Shown here piece by piece: positions 1-11,138 of a stretch of 64,000 nucleotides of DNA (position 1 is its first letter; every line of letters begins with the position of its first letter). The DNA lies in NCBI GenBank assembly GCA_963678675.1, contig OY783199.1, positions 14,020,232 through 14,084,231 on the forward strand. Reading direction: 5' to 3'. The notes beneath the pieces were generated by a model. It was not told the origin of the DNA and did not search any database. It saw only the letters and a list, made by a program, of their open reading frames with translations. The translations under genes and the position numbers were made by a program. Source of the stretch: Xiphydria camelus (taxonomy: Eukaryota > Arthropoda > Insecta > Hymenoptera > Xiphydriidae).

Positions 1-1086
1 TCCTTGCAGCCGTATGACCACGCTGGTAATTGGTACTTCCTGGAGCTGAGGGTTCCCGTCCGCGAGGGTGATCTGCTTGACCACTTTGGAGAACTTCCGC
101 CCTTTTTCCAGCAAAGCTTGAAAAAGACTGTAGCTGGCAACGCTCGCTCTTGCGCCTGTGTCGATGCAGGCGCTGCCGACTAATCCCTCAATTGAAATTT
201 GGATGGTCGGACGTTGGTGCGAAACGTCGGTGTTTATGGCGCAGAAGTCCAATTGTGCCACGTCTGCTTTGCTCGGGTTGCAGGTAGGACACTTACTCCT
301 TACAACTCCCGGGCGTTTGCAGCCATAGCATTGTATTGTTGAGGGTTCCTCCTTTAATCGTGTTGCTAGTGCTTCTTTTCGGCGGCAGCTTTCTTCGGTA
401 TGACCGAAGCGATTACATATTTCGCATCGTGGTCTTACTTTTTCCGTTTTACACTTCTCGACCTCCGTATTATTTTCTTCTTGAGGTGCTGACTTCACTA
501 TATTGTTAGATAGCTCCCGATCAATCTCTTCTACTTCGCGGGCCTTGCGTAGTAGATCCTGGAACGTGGTTACTACGTCTCGAGGAACTTTTTCCCGGAT
601 CCGTCGTCGTAATAGACCGAATACTAGATCTATTTGCTGGCGTTCCGGTAGCCGATATGGTAATTCTGCCAGCATAGCTCGTGCCTTGCAGATGAAAATG
701 TCCGTGGTTGTTTCGTTATCCTGCCTCCGTTGGAAGAGGTCTACGAAGACTTGATGCGCCAACCTTTTTGGACAAAAGGCGGTCCGAAGGAGATCCATTG
801 CTTCTGCCCAAGTTCCTGCGTTCTCCTTGGTACCTCGCCACCACGTGGCTGCGACATCTTGCAGGAGGAGTGGCAGACCCTTTAGTGCGTCTGCATCGCT
901 GATCTCGCTCACCTCTTTAAAAATGGTGGACGCCGTGATAAATTCTTCGACCTTGTCGCGGTTTCTGGTTCCATTGTATCTGGACGTGCACTTGGCGAAG
1001 CTGGTTCGTCTTCTTTCCTGCTGCTGTGGTATGTTGATCCTCTCGAGCAGCATCGTGAGCTGCTCGTTTGTCATTTGGACCGCCAT
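1..1086 (-). CDS. gag: Ty3/gypsy-like Gag and aspartic protease, 3' end cut by window
   Basis: An open frame of 362 codons starts at the ATG complementary to 1084-1086 and runs off the window edge. The N-terminal part is a typical Gag capsid region (motif TWWRGTKENAGTW about residue 90). Next comes a zinc-knuckle region with CEICNRFGHTEESC and CYGCKRPGVVRSKC; the first is a clean CCHC box, while the second lacks the histidine. At the C-terminal end the retropepsin active site reads CIDTGARAS, with Thr-Gly next to the catalytic Asp and Ala in place of the usual second Gly. Gag would package element RNA and the protease would process the polyprotein. The frame has no internal stop, so this is one of the least decayed coding regions here. 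Reverse transcriptase and integrase would lie left of the window. The gypsy-type call is family knowledge; the open frame and motifs are read directly. Confidence 0.88.
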   Translation of the reverse strand, partial: MAVQMTNEQLTMLLERINIPQQQERRRTSFAKCTSRYNGTRNRDKVEEFITASTIFKEVSEISDADALKGLPLLLQDVAATWWRGTKENAGTWAEAMDLLRTAFCPKRLAHQVFVDLFQRRQDNETTTDIFICKARAMLAELPYRLPERQQIDLVFGLLRRRIREKVPRDVVTTFQDLLRKAREVEEIDRELSNNIVKSAPQEENNTEVEKCKTEKVRPRCEICNRFGHTEESCRRKEALATRLKEEPSTIQCYGCKRPGVVRSKCPTCNPSKADVAQLDFCAINTDVSHQRPTIQISIEGLVGSACIDTGARASVASYSLFQALLEKGRKFSKVVKQITLADGNPQLQEVPITSVVIRLQG

Positions 1087-1168
1087 ACCTTCCGCTAGCC
1101 TCGCGCTTCTCCTGGGGGGGGACGTGGTGGGTTTAGGATTCTATCCGGAAGTTGGGTGAGGATTCTAC

Positions 1169-1185
1169 CCGGAAGTTGGGCGCCA
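1169..1185 (-). other. Primer-binding site of the LTR element
   Basis: Reading the minus strand, TGGCGCCCAACTTCCGG begins two bases after the end of the LTR. TGGCGCCCAAC is the usual complement of a tRNA-Lys 3' end in insect gypsy elements. The segment CCGGAAGTTGGG is repeated just downstream (about 1144-1155), in the leader before Gag. Confidence 0.75.
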
Positions 1186-1340
1186 GTTGTAGGAGGGGTA
1201 ATATGTACAGAGCGCGAATAAACTAGGAACTAAGGTTTATTCGTGATCTGGAATACAAAATGGTAGCGTAAGCGTGTGGAAAGAGAAGATCCCAGGAGGG
1301 ATCGAGCTCGGAGAAGCGTCGGAGGGGGCTGCCGGTCGGG

Positions 1341-1462
1341 CTGCTCGTAGGCGGTGCGGGTCGTCCTCAGGAACGGCTGCGTCGGTCCTGGCGTGCCGGA
1401 ACTGCTCGAAGGCGGTGCGGGTCGTCCTCAGGAACGGCTGCGTCGGTCCTGGCGTGCCGGGG
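1341..1462 (+). repeat. Two 61-bp direct repeats in the LTR
   Basis: CTGCTCGTAGGCGGTGCGGG at 1341 recurs almost unchanged at 1402, a 61-base step. The segments between are nearly identical. Confidence 0.9.
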
Positions 1463-1576
1463 GCTGCTCGCGTCCCGGGAATCGTCGTCAGGCCGGAGGC
1501 GAAGGTAACTCGTCCGCGTAGAAGGTCGCCGGGTAGGCGTGGCGACGTGAGAACGTCGGCTGGAGCGGCGAGGACG

Positions 1577-1865
1577 CTAGGGTGTTCGTGGAGCGAAAAC
1601 TGCCGCTAGCGAACCTCAAGCCGGGACGGCGTAGGGCCGTCAGAGATCTGCGCGCGAGAGGGTGTTCGCTGAGCGAAGACTTCCCTCTCGGTTGCTCGAG
1701 AGTCGATCGGTGAACCACGAGAGCTGCGATGTTCGCTGAGCGAAAACTGTCGCCGCTCGTGTGGAGGCCGTTCGACTACTAGGGTGTTCGCTGAGCGAAA
1801 ACTTCCCTAGGGCGTTCGACTGAGACTTCCGAGGGATAGTGGTGTTCGCTGAGCGAAAACTTCCA
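1577..1865 (+). repeat. Interspersed GTTCGCTGAGCGAAAACT repeats in the LTR
   Basis: Five copies of a short palindromic unit GTTCGCTGAGCGAAAACT lie near 1580, 1663, 1732, 1784 and 1842. Each sits between inverted flanks, so the LTR RNA could form a row of hairpins. The unit itself contains the inverted pair TTCGCT/AGCGAA. Confidence 0.85.
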
Positions 1866-2089
1866 CTACCGTGACTCGAGATGGTCTGGCGGCGATGGCT
1901 CGCCGGCCGTCTAATATACCCCGTTTGCGGACCTTGCCGAAAGCCCGCTGATGACCGATGACCGTTAGGTCCTCGGATGACGCGTCCTAACTACCTGCGC
2001 GTCCCTTATGACGCGCTCGGGGCTGTCTCCAACCCTTGAATCGTCGGCAGGCTAACGCATGCCGACTCGGCTGCGATCCACGCGTTACA

Positions 2090-2708
2090 TGATTCATTTT
2101 TTTTCAGTGTATTTATACATAAAATAATATGTTCGAAAAAATATAGATATGCGTTTGAATGAATACGCGCGCGCTCCACGTGTACACGAATATTATTGTA
2201 TTCGTCGTACGTCGTATTCGTCGAAAGAGAAAGTATACTATCCCCGCGTGGCCAGTATCATTCTTACGCGGGAATAGATGACAAAAAAGCCAACACGCAG
2301 TAATCAAACGAAAAAAAAATCTATTTCACTTCTCACACACATGTAGACGCGGAACTTTTTTAGTCAAAAAATTGTTTGGAAAGTATCTTGTCAATTTTTT
2401 TATTTATGGGCATTTGAGACATAAAAATTGTTCATATATATGAAACGAAGTTTATACATCATATTTTCATAACCTAGAACCCACGTGTCCACCCACCCTA
2501 TCCTACAATGAACGTACACTAGATTTAGTCAATAAACAATATCATATAAAAATGAAACTGAATTATTTCACATGAACAGACAAGATTCCATAATGACTAG
2601 TATTGAAAAAAATTTTTATTTACTAGAATATAAAAAATGTACCTTTATTTTGTCTATTGACACCACAAACAAGTCGATTTAAAAAAAAATATGTGCCAAG
2701 CAACGGTT
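2090..2708. other. AT-rich stretch, no feature recognised
   Basis: Only short poly-A/T runs and stops in every frame are visible between the LTR and the next repeat. Confidence 0.6.
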
Positions 2709-2840
2709 GCGGCCACACTGGGGTAACTACAATAGTTACCCTACGCCGAGAAAACGAACGCTCAAAGCGCCGCCACGCGTTTTTTCGGCTTCCTATGTAA
2801 TGGAATCACATCTCACACTTGTCTACTACCAGCAGATGTC

Positions 2841-3711
2841 CCCAGGTAGCACATCAACGTCGAAATGACGTTTTTTGAAGGTCAGTTCTGACGTCAGATG
2901 ACGAAAAATATGACGTCATTTTAACGTCGCAAAGACGGCTTAATTGCACAGCCACACGACGTCAGAAAAATCACGTCGTCACGAAAAGAATATAATACAA
3001 TTATAAAATCTTATTTATTCAAGCTCTTTCTTATTATAACGTCATTACGTTCTACCGGACGTTGTGATGACGTAAAAATAACGGTTCTAAAAGGTTAGGT
3101 CATTAATTGCTTTTCCTGTCAATAAGAAAGAGCTTGAATAAATAAGATTTTATAATTGTATTATTCTTTTCTCAACATTTTTCTTTATGATTGTCTTTTG
3201 ATAAATATTCTTGCATAGACGCAAATTGATATTAATATCAATTTGCGTTTATGCAAGATATAAATAATAAATAAATGTAAATAAATAAATAAATAATTAT
3301 ATGAATATTTATTCATCCTACATTAATTGATTGTCTTTCATTTACTTTAATAATCTGTGCTTTTTAATAAAGAGTATAGTTTATAACTTGCTCAACATAC
3401 TCTGGAGACTCGAAATGAAATAATTTATTGATTTAATAATTGAACAAATTACAATTTTTGTCCATTTATTCACAAATAAATTTTCAAGTCCCTATACCTA
3501 TATGCAGGAGATCGAAATTTTTCTAAGTCTCGTTCGTCATTAAAAATGACAGAAAAGTTCCGTCAAAAAGACGTTGAATTTTGACGTCCAAGCTACGTCG
3601 TAAATATGACGTCTCTGTGACGTTAATATTACGACAATTGACGTCTGAAACCCTATACTGACCAAAAAATAACGTCTGAGACGTTATTCTAACGTCAGTG
3701 TGCTACCTGGG
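2841..3711. mobile_element. CCCAGGTAGCAC-ended MITE with ACGTC repeats
   Basis: The element begins CCCAGGTAGCACA and ends with its inverse at 3711. Both ends are filled with dozens of ACGTC/GACGT words. A further inverted pair (about 2984-3031 and 3121-3166) sits inside. It has no open frame of note and is non-autonomous. Confidence 0.7.
3210..3257. repeat. 48-bp near-perfect hairpin
   Basis: CTTGCATAGACGCAAATTGA is followed at once by its inverse through TATTAA, ending GCAAG at 3257. Only one base pair mismatches. It lies inside the 2841-3711 element. Confidence 0.85.
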
Positions 3712-3814
3712 TCGTTCCTTGTATCAATTTCAAAGGTTTTAGATCTCTAATTTCTCAGTTTTTCTGAGCCTGGGATAACTAGTTACCCCGTGTGGCCGCT
3801 AAGGGTTAATTTAG

Positions 3815-3993
3815 GAGGTAAATCGCGATGAAAGGAAAAAAAATGAGAAATATAAGAATTAATAACAGCTGAACGACTTATGGAATCGTTCTGAAAATTT
3901 AGGCCAGTTTTTATATTGATTAGATACTTGAAAAAAAATGAACAATTAATTCGGAGACCCAAAAGTTTCGACTACTAAAAGTTGTATACATAC
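3815..3993. repeat. Dispersed copy of the arm of the 31.5-33.8 kb palindrome
   Basis: The run from AAATCGCGATGAA to ACTACTAAAAGTTG matches, with few differences, the sequence ending at 33806 and its inverse starting at 31468. It is therefore a third copy of one repeat family in this window. Confidence 0.75.
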
Positions 3994-4023
3994 ATGTTAC
4001 ATAGAAAAACGAAAAAAACTCGT

Positions 4024-4880
4024 ATTCAATAGTTTTAAAAGTTCTATTCAGCAATATCAAACTCGACCCCTCTACCCCTTCCCCGTGGGGAGCCGAGGGG
4101 TAACTTCAAAATTTTTAATGGAAACCCCCAATTTTTATTTCAGATTCGGGTTTTGCGTTGAAAAATAAGAAACTTTTGTCTGAAATATTTGTTTGTATCT
4201 TGGGTAGATGGCGCTCAAATCGATGGGGGAAACATAAAAATACGAAATCCTAAAAATTAATGGAAAAAAAACTTCAAAACGAAAAACGAGAAAATACAGT
4301 TTCAATAGTTTTAAAAGTTCCATCCAGCCATATCAAATTCGACCCCTCTACCCCTTCCCCGCGGGGAGGCGAGGGGTAATTTCAAAATTTTTAATGGAAA
4401 CCTCCAATTTTTATTTCAGATTCGAGTTTTGCGTTAAAAAATAAGAAACTTTTGTTTAAAACATATTTTTGTATCTTGGGTAGATGGCGCTCTAATCGAT
4501 GGGGGAAACATAAAAATATGAAATCCTAAGAATTAATGGAAAAAAACTTCAAAACGAAAAACAAGAAAACACGGTTTCAATATTTTTAAAAGTTCTATCC
4601 AGTCATACCAAACTCAACCCCCCCCCCCTCGATTTTTAGGATTTCGTATTTTTATGTTTCCCCTATCGATTGGAGCGCCATCTACCCAAGATACAAAAAA
4701 ATATTTCAGATAAAAATTTCTTATTTCTTAACGCAAAACCCGAATCTGGGATAAAAAATTGGGGGTTTCCATTTAAAATTTTGAAGTTACCCCTCGCCCC
4801 CCCCCCCCCCCCCGCGGGGAAGGGGGGTGGGTTGTCGAGTTTGATATGGCTGTATAGAACTTTTAAAACTATTGAATACG
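4024..4880. repeat. About 275-bp repeat array, last unit inverted
   Basis: CAATAGTTTTAAAAGTT-type starts occur at 4027, 4302 and 4576, giving two full direct units and a cut third. An inverted unit follows (about 4628-4880). Each unit holds a C-rich block (CCCCTCTACCCCTTCCCC), then GTATCTTGGGTAGATGGCGC. Open frames here read through the repeat and are not genes. Confidence 0.85.
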
Positions 4881-5090
4881 TGTTTTTTTGTTTTTCTATG
4901 CGACGCATATTTTTCAAAATATTCGGCCGTCCCGGGACTTTTTTTTACACCCTCTATAATACGTACCTATATGTTCCATGTAGGTATAACAAGCATATTA
5001 TGTAAGTGATAACTCGCAATGAATATATTACATATAGTCCGGGAGGTAGGGGTCTATTTTGAACAGTCTTTTCATGCCATTAAATATTTA

Positions 5091-5715
5091 CAGTGGTCCC
5101 TCTATAACTCGCGCGTTTCGGGACAGTAAATTCGCAGAATTATGAGTTAGAGAAGCTTCGCTTCAGCCCCCACTCACCTCAATGGAGGCGTGGCAAAAGA
5201 AAGAGACAGCGTGGTTTTTAGACAGAGAACACCCGATAAGTTGCACGTGGCTCTGGTGACCGCGCAGCTGCTTGGAGGGGATACGGCGAACGATCGTGCG
5301 CAACTAGTGGTGAAGCTTGAAGTTAGGTAGCACGTCTATTCATACATACCGGCTTCTCCTCTCTATATTTTCATGCGCACCTCTGTGCACACTTCATGCT
5401 ATGGCAGCAGTTATGGCGTCACGGGAGGAGTGGGGGCAATCGCTTCCCCTCTCGCGCGAGTTATGGAGGGCGTGAGTAATACAGTGGTCCCTCTACAACT
5501 CGCGCGTTTCGTGGCTGTAAATTCGCAGAATTATGAGTTAGAGAAGCTTCGCTTCAGTCCCCACTCACCTCAATGGAGGCGTGGCAAAAGGAAGAGACAG
5601 CGTGGTTTTTAGACAGAGAACACACGATTAGTTGCGCGCGGCTCTGGTGACCGCGCAGCTGCTTGGAGGGGATACGGCGAACGATCGTGCGCAACTAGTG
5701 GTGAAGCTTGAAATT
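5091..5715. mobile_element. Two abutting pogo-like elements with CAGTGGTCCCTC ends
   Basis: A CAGTGGTCCCTCTATAACTC terminus at 5091, preceded by TA, recurs at 5482, also preceded by TA. The first copy ends near 5479 with an imperfect inverse (CGCGAGTTATGGAGGG), so it looks like a short complete element. The second continues to about 5715 with the same body. CAGTG-type ends and TA targets fit the pogo/Tigger group. No transposase is recognisable, and the longer frames differ between copies. Confidence 0.65.
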
Positions 5716-6265
5716 ATAGTCCAAGAGCCAGAGCCAAAAAAAGTCTCTGAATTTACAAAGCCTAGTTTTTTTTATAGTTTATTGCAGTGGTTGTGTAGAC
5801 AAACATACTGCGGTCAGTCAAGCGAAACTGAGAACAGGTGTCTCAGGGACGCTATCGAAGTTGTCGTTCCTGCTGAGGTAATAATTTGAATTTACAAAGG
5901 CTGAAAATCGGTATACAACTTGTATATTGCATATAAATAAAAGTTATTACAGTCAGTCAGCTGAATGTGGGGACGGAGCTGGTCAGTCAGCAAAAAAAGA
6001 AATGTAAATTTCGCGCGCGCTCGGCGTTGCAGGCGATTTCAAAAATCAGAGTATAGGCCTTTTACGTACTTTCACAAGCGTAGCTTTTGTTTGCGTTACA
6101 CATGTACGTATAGAGAATTTACACTCCAGTTTCGCCAAGAAACCCAGTTTGGCGGCGCTGTTTTCCGTATACATACAGTACACATTCATACTTGGGATAG
6201 TGTGCATGGGCTCTACGCAATAGGCCTATAGGAAAGAGCGCAGGTATACTCGTAGGTAAGAGCAG
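5716..6265. other. No recognised feature
   Basis: This follows the pogo-like repeat. A frame at 5632-5889 is open for 85 codons, but I recognise no family and see no splice or promoter context. Confidence 0.5.
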
Positions 6266-6789
6266 TTGCGCCCAATACTCCAAATGACGCGCGGTATTTT
6301 TGACGGTCCTGCTGACGAACTTTACCTCAAGAGTCATTTAACTGACTACAATTTTCAAACTTTATGTAATAAAAAGTATAACATTTTCAAATTTCAAGTG
6401 GACTTCTGTCAATTTACCCAAACTACAGATAGAGAGTTGCGCATAATTCAAGTATACATATTTATCTGCATTGAAGTCTTTTATTCCTTTATTAATGACA
6501 ATTAAACCGAAATAATTAGAGTCACTTAACCCTTAAATAGTTGCATTTTTTAGTAACAGGAAATAGGCGAATTCTAGTAACAAAAAATGAGAAAAGATTT
6601 GTAATCCTAGTTTCAACTTTGTAGAACACATGGAATTGTGAATTTTTTGTCTTACTCTTACGAATCATGTAAAAAAATATTTTAAAAATTTGAATTCTTC
6701 AAAACACCCCTGTTTAATCTCTAAATATTATATTCTTATTCGGAGAGAAAGTGTCACTGATTAATTTTTTGTTTTTGAATAAAAAACAG

Positions 6790-7412
6790 TTATCAAACGT
6801 CGCAAAAATTCAGCTGGGTTTTTTTATACAGCTCAAGACATTCGCGCGATATGTCAAGCTGTACGCGCTTTTGGTCAATTGTCAACGAACGCGGCACCCA
6901 GCGCGCGGATAATTTTCTCATACCCAAATCCTCGTGCAAAATCTTGTGCAAAATCGTTCATCTCATATATCTTACAAGCCTCAGAAATTTCCTTCACGGT
7001 CAATCGACGATCTTCCATCACAGCTTGATGCACTATGTCCACAATTTCTTCAGTTGAAACAGTTTTTGGGCGCCCAGAACGTTCATTATCAGAAATGCTG
7101 GTACGGCCACCTTTGTACTCAGCCACCTAATATTTAACGGTTGTGTACGAAGGGGACACTTCACCGTATACTGAGTCTAACACGTCTTTTATTTCCTGAG
7201 TTTTTTTCTTTTCAAATAAATGAACTTGATCACCATTGTCGACAGAAAACATCTATCAAGTTTATAAAAGTGCCATGAGCAAAGTACTGATCGGAATGAC
7301 TTGCAATTTGTACGGAATACATGTATCAGCCCCATCTATCAAACGATAGTAAGAATTTAATTATATCATGACTGCTTGTCAATAAGGCCGGAAACTTTTC
7401 AAATGACCCTCG
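6790..7412 (-). pseudogene. Mariner transposase N-terminal half, with terminal repeat
   Basis: On the minus strand a mariner-type helix-turn-helix region starts at the ATG complementary to 7250-7252. The tryptophan of the usual VKxWVAE segment is a TAG stop. The next frame then reads RTSISDNERSGRPKTVSTEE, the hallmark region before the catalytic domain. After ACKI the reading frame shifts, and it can be followed to a Leu-Glu-Leu-Tyr segment near 6840 and an LRRL segment near 6790, just before the first catalytic Asp. The catalytic domain is missing. The 5' terminal repeat CGAGGGTCATTTGAAAAG ends at 7412 next to TA, as expected for irritans-type mariners. It is a dead copy cut at its 3' end. 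Confidence 0.85.
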
Positions 7413-7846
7413 TATGTGTTCCTAGTATAGTTCTCGAATAGGTAATTCATGTAGTGGTGCCCATCAACACATCTTCGTCGTTGAACAATTAAATAATATT
7501 CATTTTTCGGTAACCCGATATAAGGTGGGTACTCTGTTTATTTCTTTCTACCCATGAATAGCTAGTATTCACGTATATAACTATTAGATACAATCTCATC
7601 ATTTTACACCGGGTGGAGCAAAATAATCCCCTATATACATAAAATCAATAGGAAAACCGATTCTTATAGTTTACTCTCAACACTGCTGAATAATGAAATT
7701 GCAACACAGTTTAAATCAATATAACACGCCTATCCATTTATTTTGCGAACGTAAATGGAAAAGGCTGAAAGTGCCATACCTTGCAGAAATAAGATTTTGT
7801 ATAAGATTTTTTATAAAAATAGGTGTCAATGCTATCGCCAATAACC
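7413..7846. other. No recognised feature
   Basis: Apparently unique AT-rich sequence between the mariner end and the satellite-bearing element. Confidence 0.5.
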
Positions 7847-8918
7847 TACCCGATCAGAAATTTGGCTTGACATGCCAGTTGTCACATCAGGCCCTGATCA
7901 GGCATACGCCCGGCATGCCGGATCCGGTTTGCCTTAGCTGCGCCGGACCCGGCCCTGATCAGGCATATGCCCGGCATGCCGGATCCGGCTTGCTGTAGCT
8001 GCGCCGGACCCGGCCCTGATCAGGCATACGCCCGGCATGCCGGATCCGGTTTGCCGTAGCTGCGCCGGACCCGGCCCTGATCAGGCATACGCCCGGCATG
8101 CCGGGCCCGGTTTGCCTTAGCTGCGCCGGACCCGGCCCTGATCAGGTATACGCCCGGCATGCCGGATTCGGTTTGCCTTAGCTGCGCCGGACCCGGCCCT
8201 GATCAGGCATACGCCCGGCATGCCGGATCCGGCTTGCCGTGGCTGCGCCGTACCCGGCCCGGGTAAGGCATACGCACGGCATGCCGGATCCGGTTTGCCG
8301 TGGCTGCGCCGTACTCGGCCCTGATCAGGCTAATCCACGGTAAACCTAGTCCAGTCAGTCAATCCACGCTGTGGCGGCCTGACGCCAGATGGCGCCGACC
8401 CTCTCGGCTCTCGGTAGTAAAACGGCGGTACAGTACTATATACCTAAGAGGACCACAGAGCGTCTAAGGCAGGAGTCGGCCTAGCCTTACTGACGAGTTC
8501 ACAGGCCGACTCCGGGTCGAAATGACGAACTCACTCGTCTGCCACAGCGATTTTTGAAAGCGATTTTGTTTATATATAAAAATAAACAATTATCGTAAGG
8601 GAAATTTAGAGTACCCGACCAGAAACTTCGATACTTGTCACGTCAGGACCCAATTAGGCAACCTTATCCGGCCCTGGTCAAACATGTAACGCGTTGTCAC
8701 ATGAGGGCCGAATCCGGTTACCGGATCCGGGCCCGATTAGAAATTTCGATACTTGTCACGTCAGGACCGGGTAAGGCAACCTGATCCGACCCTGATGTGA
8801 CAATGCGTTACATACCTGACCAGGGCCGGGTAAGGTTGCCTGATAAGGGCCTGACTTCCAAGATCCGGCTGCCTGATTCGGCCCTGATGTGACAAGTATC
8901 GAAATTTCTGGTCGGGTA
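7847..8918. mobile_element. Inverted-repeat element carrying a GC-rich satellite
   Basis: TACCCGATCAGAAATTT at 7847 is mirrored by AAATTTCTGGTCGGGTA ending at 8918, followed inward on each side by copies of GTCACATCAGG-type blocks. A second pair of these blocks at about 8615-8780 suggests internal duplication. No coding sequence is visible. Confidence 0.65.
7891..8330 (+). repeat. 61-bp tandem repeat, about seven copies
   Basis: Units start with GCCCTGATCAGGC at 7891, 7952, 8013, 8074, 8135, 8196, 8257 and 8318. Each holds the palindrome CCGGCATGCCGG. The last two units are more diverged. A period of 61 does not keep a reading frame, so it is not coding. Confidence 0.95.
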
Positions 8919-9987
8919 GTAATGGATGTAATTGTCTCCTGATTCAGTTTTAGTTTATAGAGTGTTCGAAAAGTAGCTCTGCGGTTGCAGTTTTAAACAA
9001 ATTTATTTGATTTTTCAATGATTTTGGCTTTGGCACTTTCAACCTTTTCCATTTACACGCGACAACTGTAGTGGTAAGCTCTGCTGAACAATTTTTATTT
9101 CATTGTAGTGTAGCTAAATTGACAGAAGTCCACTTGACATTTGAAAATGTTATAGTTTTTATCACATAAAGTTTGGAAATTGTAGTTAGCTGAATGTCTC
9201 TTGAGGTGAAGTTCGTCAGCTGGACCGTCAAAAATACCGCGCGTCATTTGGAGTATTGGGCGCAATTATGTTTTCGCTCCAGCTGACGGTCTTCCCCCCA
9301 CTATATATGTAGCTGACTATTATTTTCATACTTGTACATATGTCAGGAGTCGCCTAAAAAAATCTTTTGGTCTAAATTAATTTAATTTAATTAATTTTTT
9401 TACATGTTTACCTGACCAGCTGACGTGAAATCCCCCCTCCACGACACAGCTATTTTTTTTCGACAGTACCTAACGTCAAGTATTCGTAAAACAAATATCT
9501 GTTGGCATAAAATAACTGTGACAACATTGTTTTGCTAAAAATTCCATCCGCTGCCACACCCATACCCATCACTAATGGGGCAGCTGACGGTCACTTTTGG
9601 CATTCACTTTATATCCCCTTCAAAGGTTCTTATAACTAGCCGGCATGAAATGACTACCTGAAAAAGCCCCTACCTCCTGTGCAGTAAGGCGCCGAATTGA
9701 AATAATGGTACTCGCAGACTTGTACACTTTTTGTATTGCGCAACCTGGAAAATGGCGCCATTTGGGTATTGCAGCGTGTGATAACGTCGCAAGTTTAAAA
9801 ATTGCGCAATTTTCAAGTTGCGTACACTTTAAAAATTGCTACGTGTGAATAGTTCAAGATACTGGACTTGCGCAATATAAATATGGACCGACATGTTGGT
9901 GAATAATGTGGCGCAACTTTGCCTGTTGTGTGAGCAGTTTAGCTATCTGACCGGACTTTACCTTCCTCCGGTTTTCCCCTACAATCT

Positions 9988-10062
9988 TAATGTTACAGCG
10001 AGTCGTTCAGTAGGTGAAATCACTTTCCTCGTAAACGTGTCCTTTTTTTTTTATTAATGGCC
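9988..10062 (-). pseudogene. Duplicate of the Harbinger exon 1 end
   Basis: This is nearly identical to 13292-13366 and in the same orientation. The minus strand reads ISPTERLAVTL, the conserved segment before the splice site. It breaks off before the donor site. Confidence 0.75.
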
Positions 10063-10374
10063 TCCCGTTTAATTTAGGCAACGAAGACTGAAGAAGGCCA
10101 AATAGCGGAAAAAATTCATATAGAAGCGAATTTTGGCACAGTTGTAGGGGAAGGTGTCATTAACGTACTGATTGGTGGGAGGTAACCGGGGGGGGGGGGG
10201 GGGGGTTGCTCTAAAGGTCCCTCTTTTCAGTTTTTCGTTAATAACTCGAAAACTATTGCCTCTCTAGCGAAAAAAAGTTTATGTACTCAATTAATCTATA
10301 TAATATTCTCTAAATGAAACATTTTTTTAAATTTGGTTTTAATTGTTAAAAATCAAGTTTTAATGATAAATTAA

Positions 10375-10827
10375 CCCTTTGCACTCCGGGCGATTGTCGC
10401 ACGTACGAACCAGCCACTCCGGACGATTTTAGCAATATTGCGGCTATATTAGGGAATCGTTTTACAGGTACTTTAAAATAATTTTATACTCAACTAACGT
10501 ATACAAATAATAAACTTCCATTCATTTATTTATTTTTGCATCGAATAAAACAAAACCGGTATATATTATACTCTGTAATTAGTTTTTGTATGATATCTAG
10601 CGTAACAATTCCCAAGATGCATTCTCGGTTTGTCAGGACACGTGTAAGCACTTCGTTAATGGCCGTAAATCTGATCATTAGGCACAAGATTACATGTAAC
10701 ACTTTAACAGCTTATGGCAACCTGCAATTTGTTATTATGACAAAAGTTCAACTTCCTTCCAATACGCAGCGATGGCGCTAGTCATTTGCACGTTCCCTAT
10801 ACTTAGGTGCCCGCGAAGTGCAAAGGG
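10375..10827. mobile_element. piggyBac-like MITE
   Basis: TTAA at 10371-10374 precedes CCCTTTGCACTCCGGGCG. The right end is the inverse of CCCTTTGCACTTCGCGGGC, finishing at 10827. CCC-rich ends and TTAA fit piggyBac. The right flank reads TCTA, so that copy of the target has mutated. It is non-coding. Confidence 0.7.
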
Positions 10828-11138
10828 TCTATGCTCAGACCACGTTTTAATGACTATACTGTCTGTGAATGTAATTATGTAATATAGGTATCGTCGTTGT
10901 CAAGTTAAAACCTGCTATATGCCGCTTGGAATAACTCTTTGATTTATGTGACATTCCTTCAAAAGTAATCCTAAATGAGTTCATAAATATGAACCAGTAA
11001 TTACCTTCCAGGGGTCATCCGTTAAGGCGCGGGACCGAGGTATTAACGACCTAGGTAAGTGTGTTCGCCGAAATAAACCCGCTTCACCGATCGAAAAATT
11101 AACCCTAGGGTCGCAAGGATTTGCGATTGTGATATTAA

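Larger units (their letters stand above)
1188..2089 (-). mobile_element. 5' LTR of the gypsy-like element (902 bp)
   Basis: On the minus strand the segment starts TGTAAC at 2089 and ends CCTACA at 1188, giving the TG...CA termini of an LTR right next to the primer-binding site. A TATATTA box lies near 1912-1920. AATAAA-type polyadenylation signals lie near 1216-1230. The interior is GC-rich and holds two minisatellites. The partner LTR is outside the window, so the target duplication cannot be checked. Confidence 0.8.
2709..3799. mobile_element. Outer palindromic element holding a second one
   Basis: GCGGCCACACTGGGGTAACT at 2709 is mirrored by a matching inverted end that finishes at 3799 (GTGTGGCCGC). 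The outer inverted repeat is about 30 bp with small differences. The interior is almost wholly a second element at 2841-3711. No coding capacity is visible. No clear target duplication was found, so the superfamily is left open. Confidence 0.65.
6266..9265. mobile_element. 3.0-kb element with about 150-bp inverted ends
   Basis: The segment 6266-6416 starting TTGCGCCCAATACTCC is repeated in inverse at 9115-9265 with small indels. Between them lie a mariner remnant (6790-7412) and a second inverted element with a 61-bp satellite (7847-8918), so this is a nest. No transposase belonging to the outer ends is visible. Confidence 0.65.

Noticed and set aside
4663..5005. Frames of 84 and 111 codons
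   Set aside because: Part of the 275-bp repeat array with a homopolymer C run.
7891..8330. Possible CRISPR-like array
   Set aside because: Units abut without unique spacers and the host is eukaryotic; it is a satellite.
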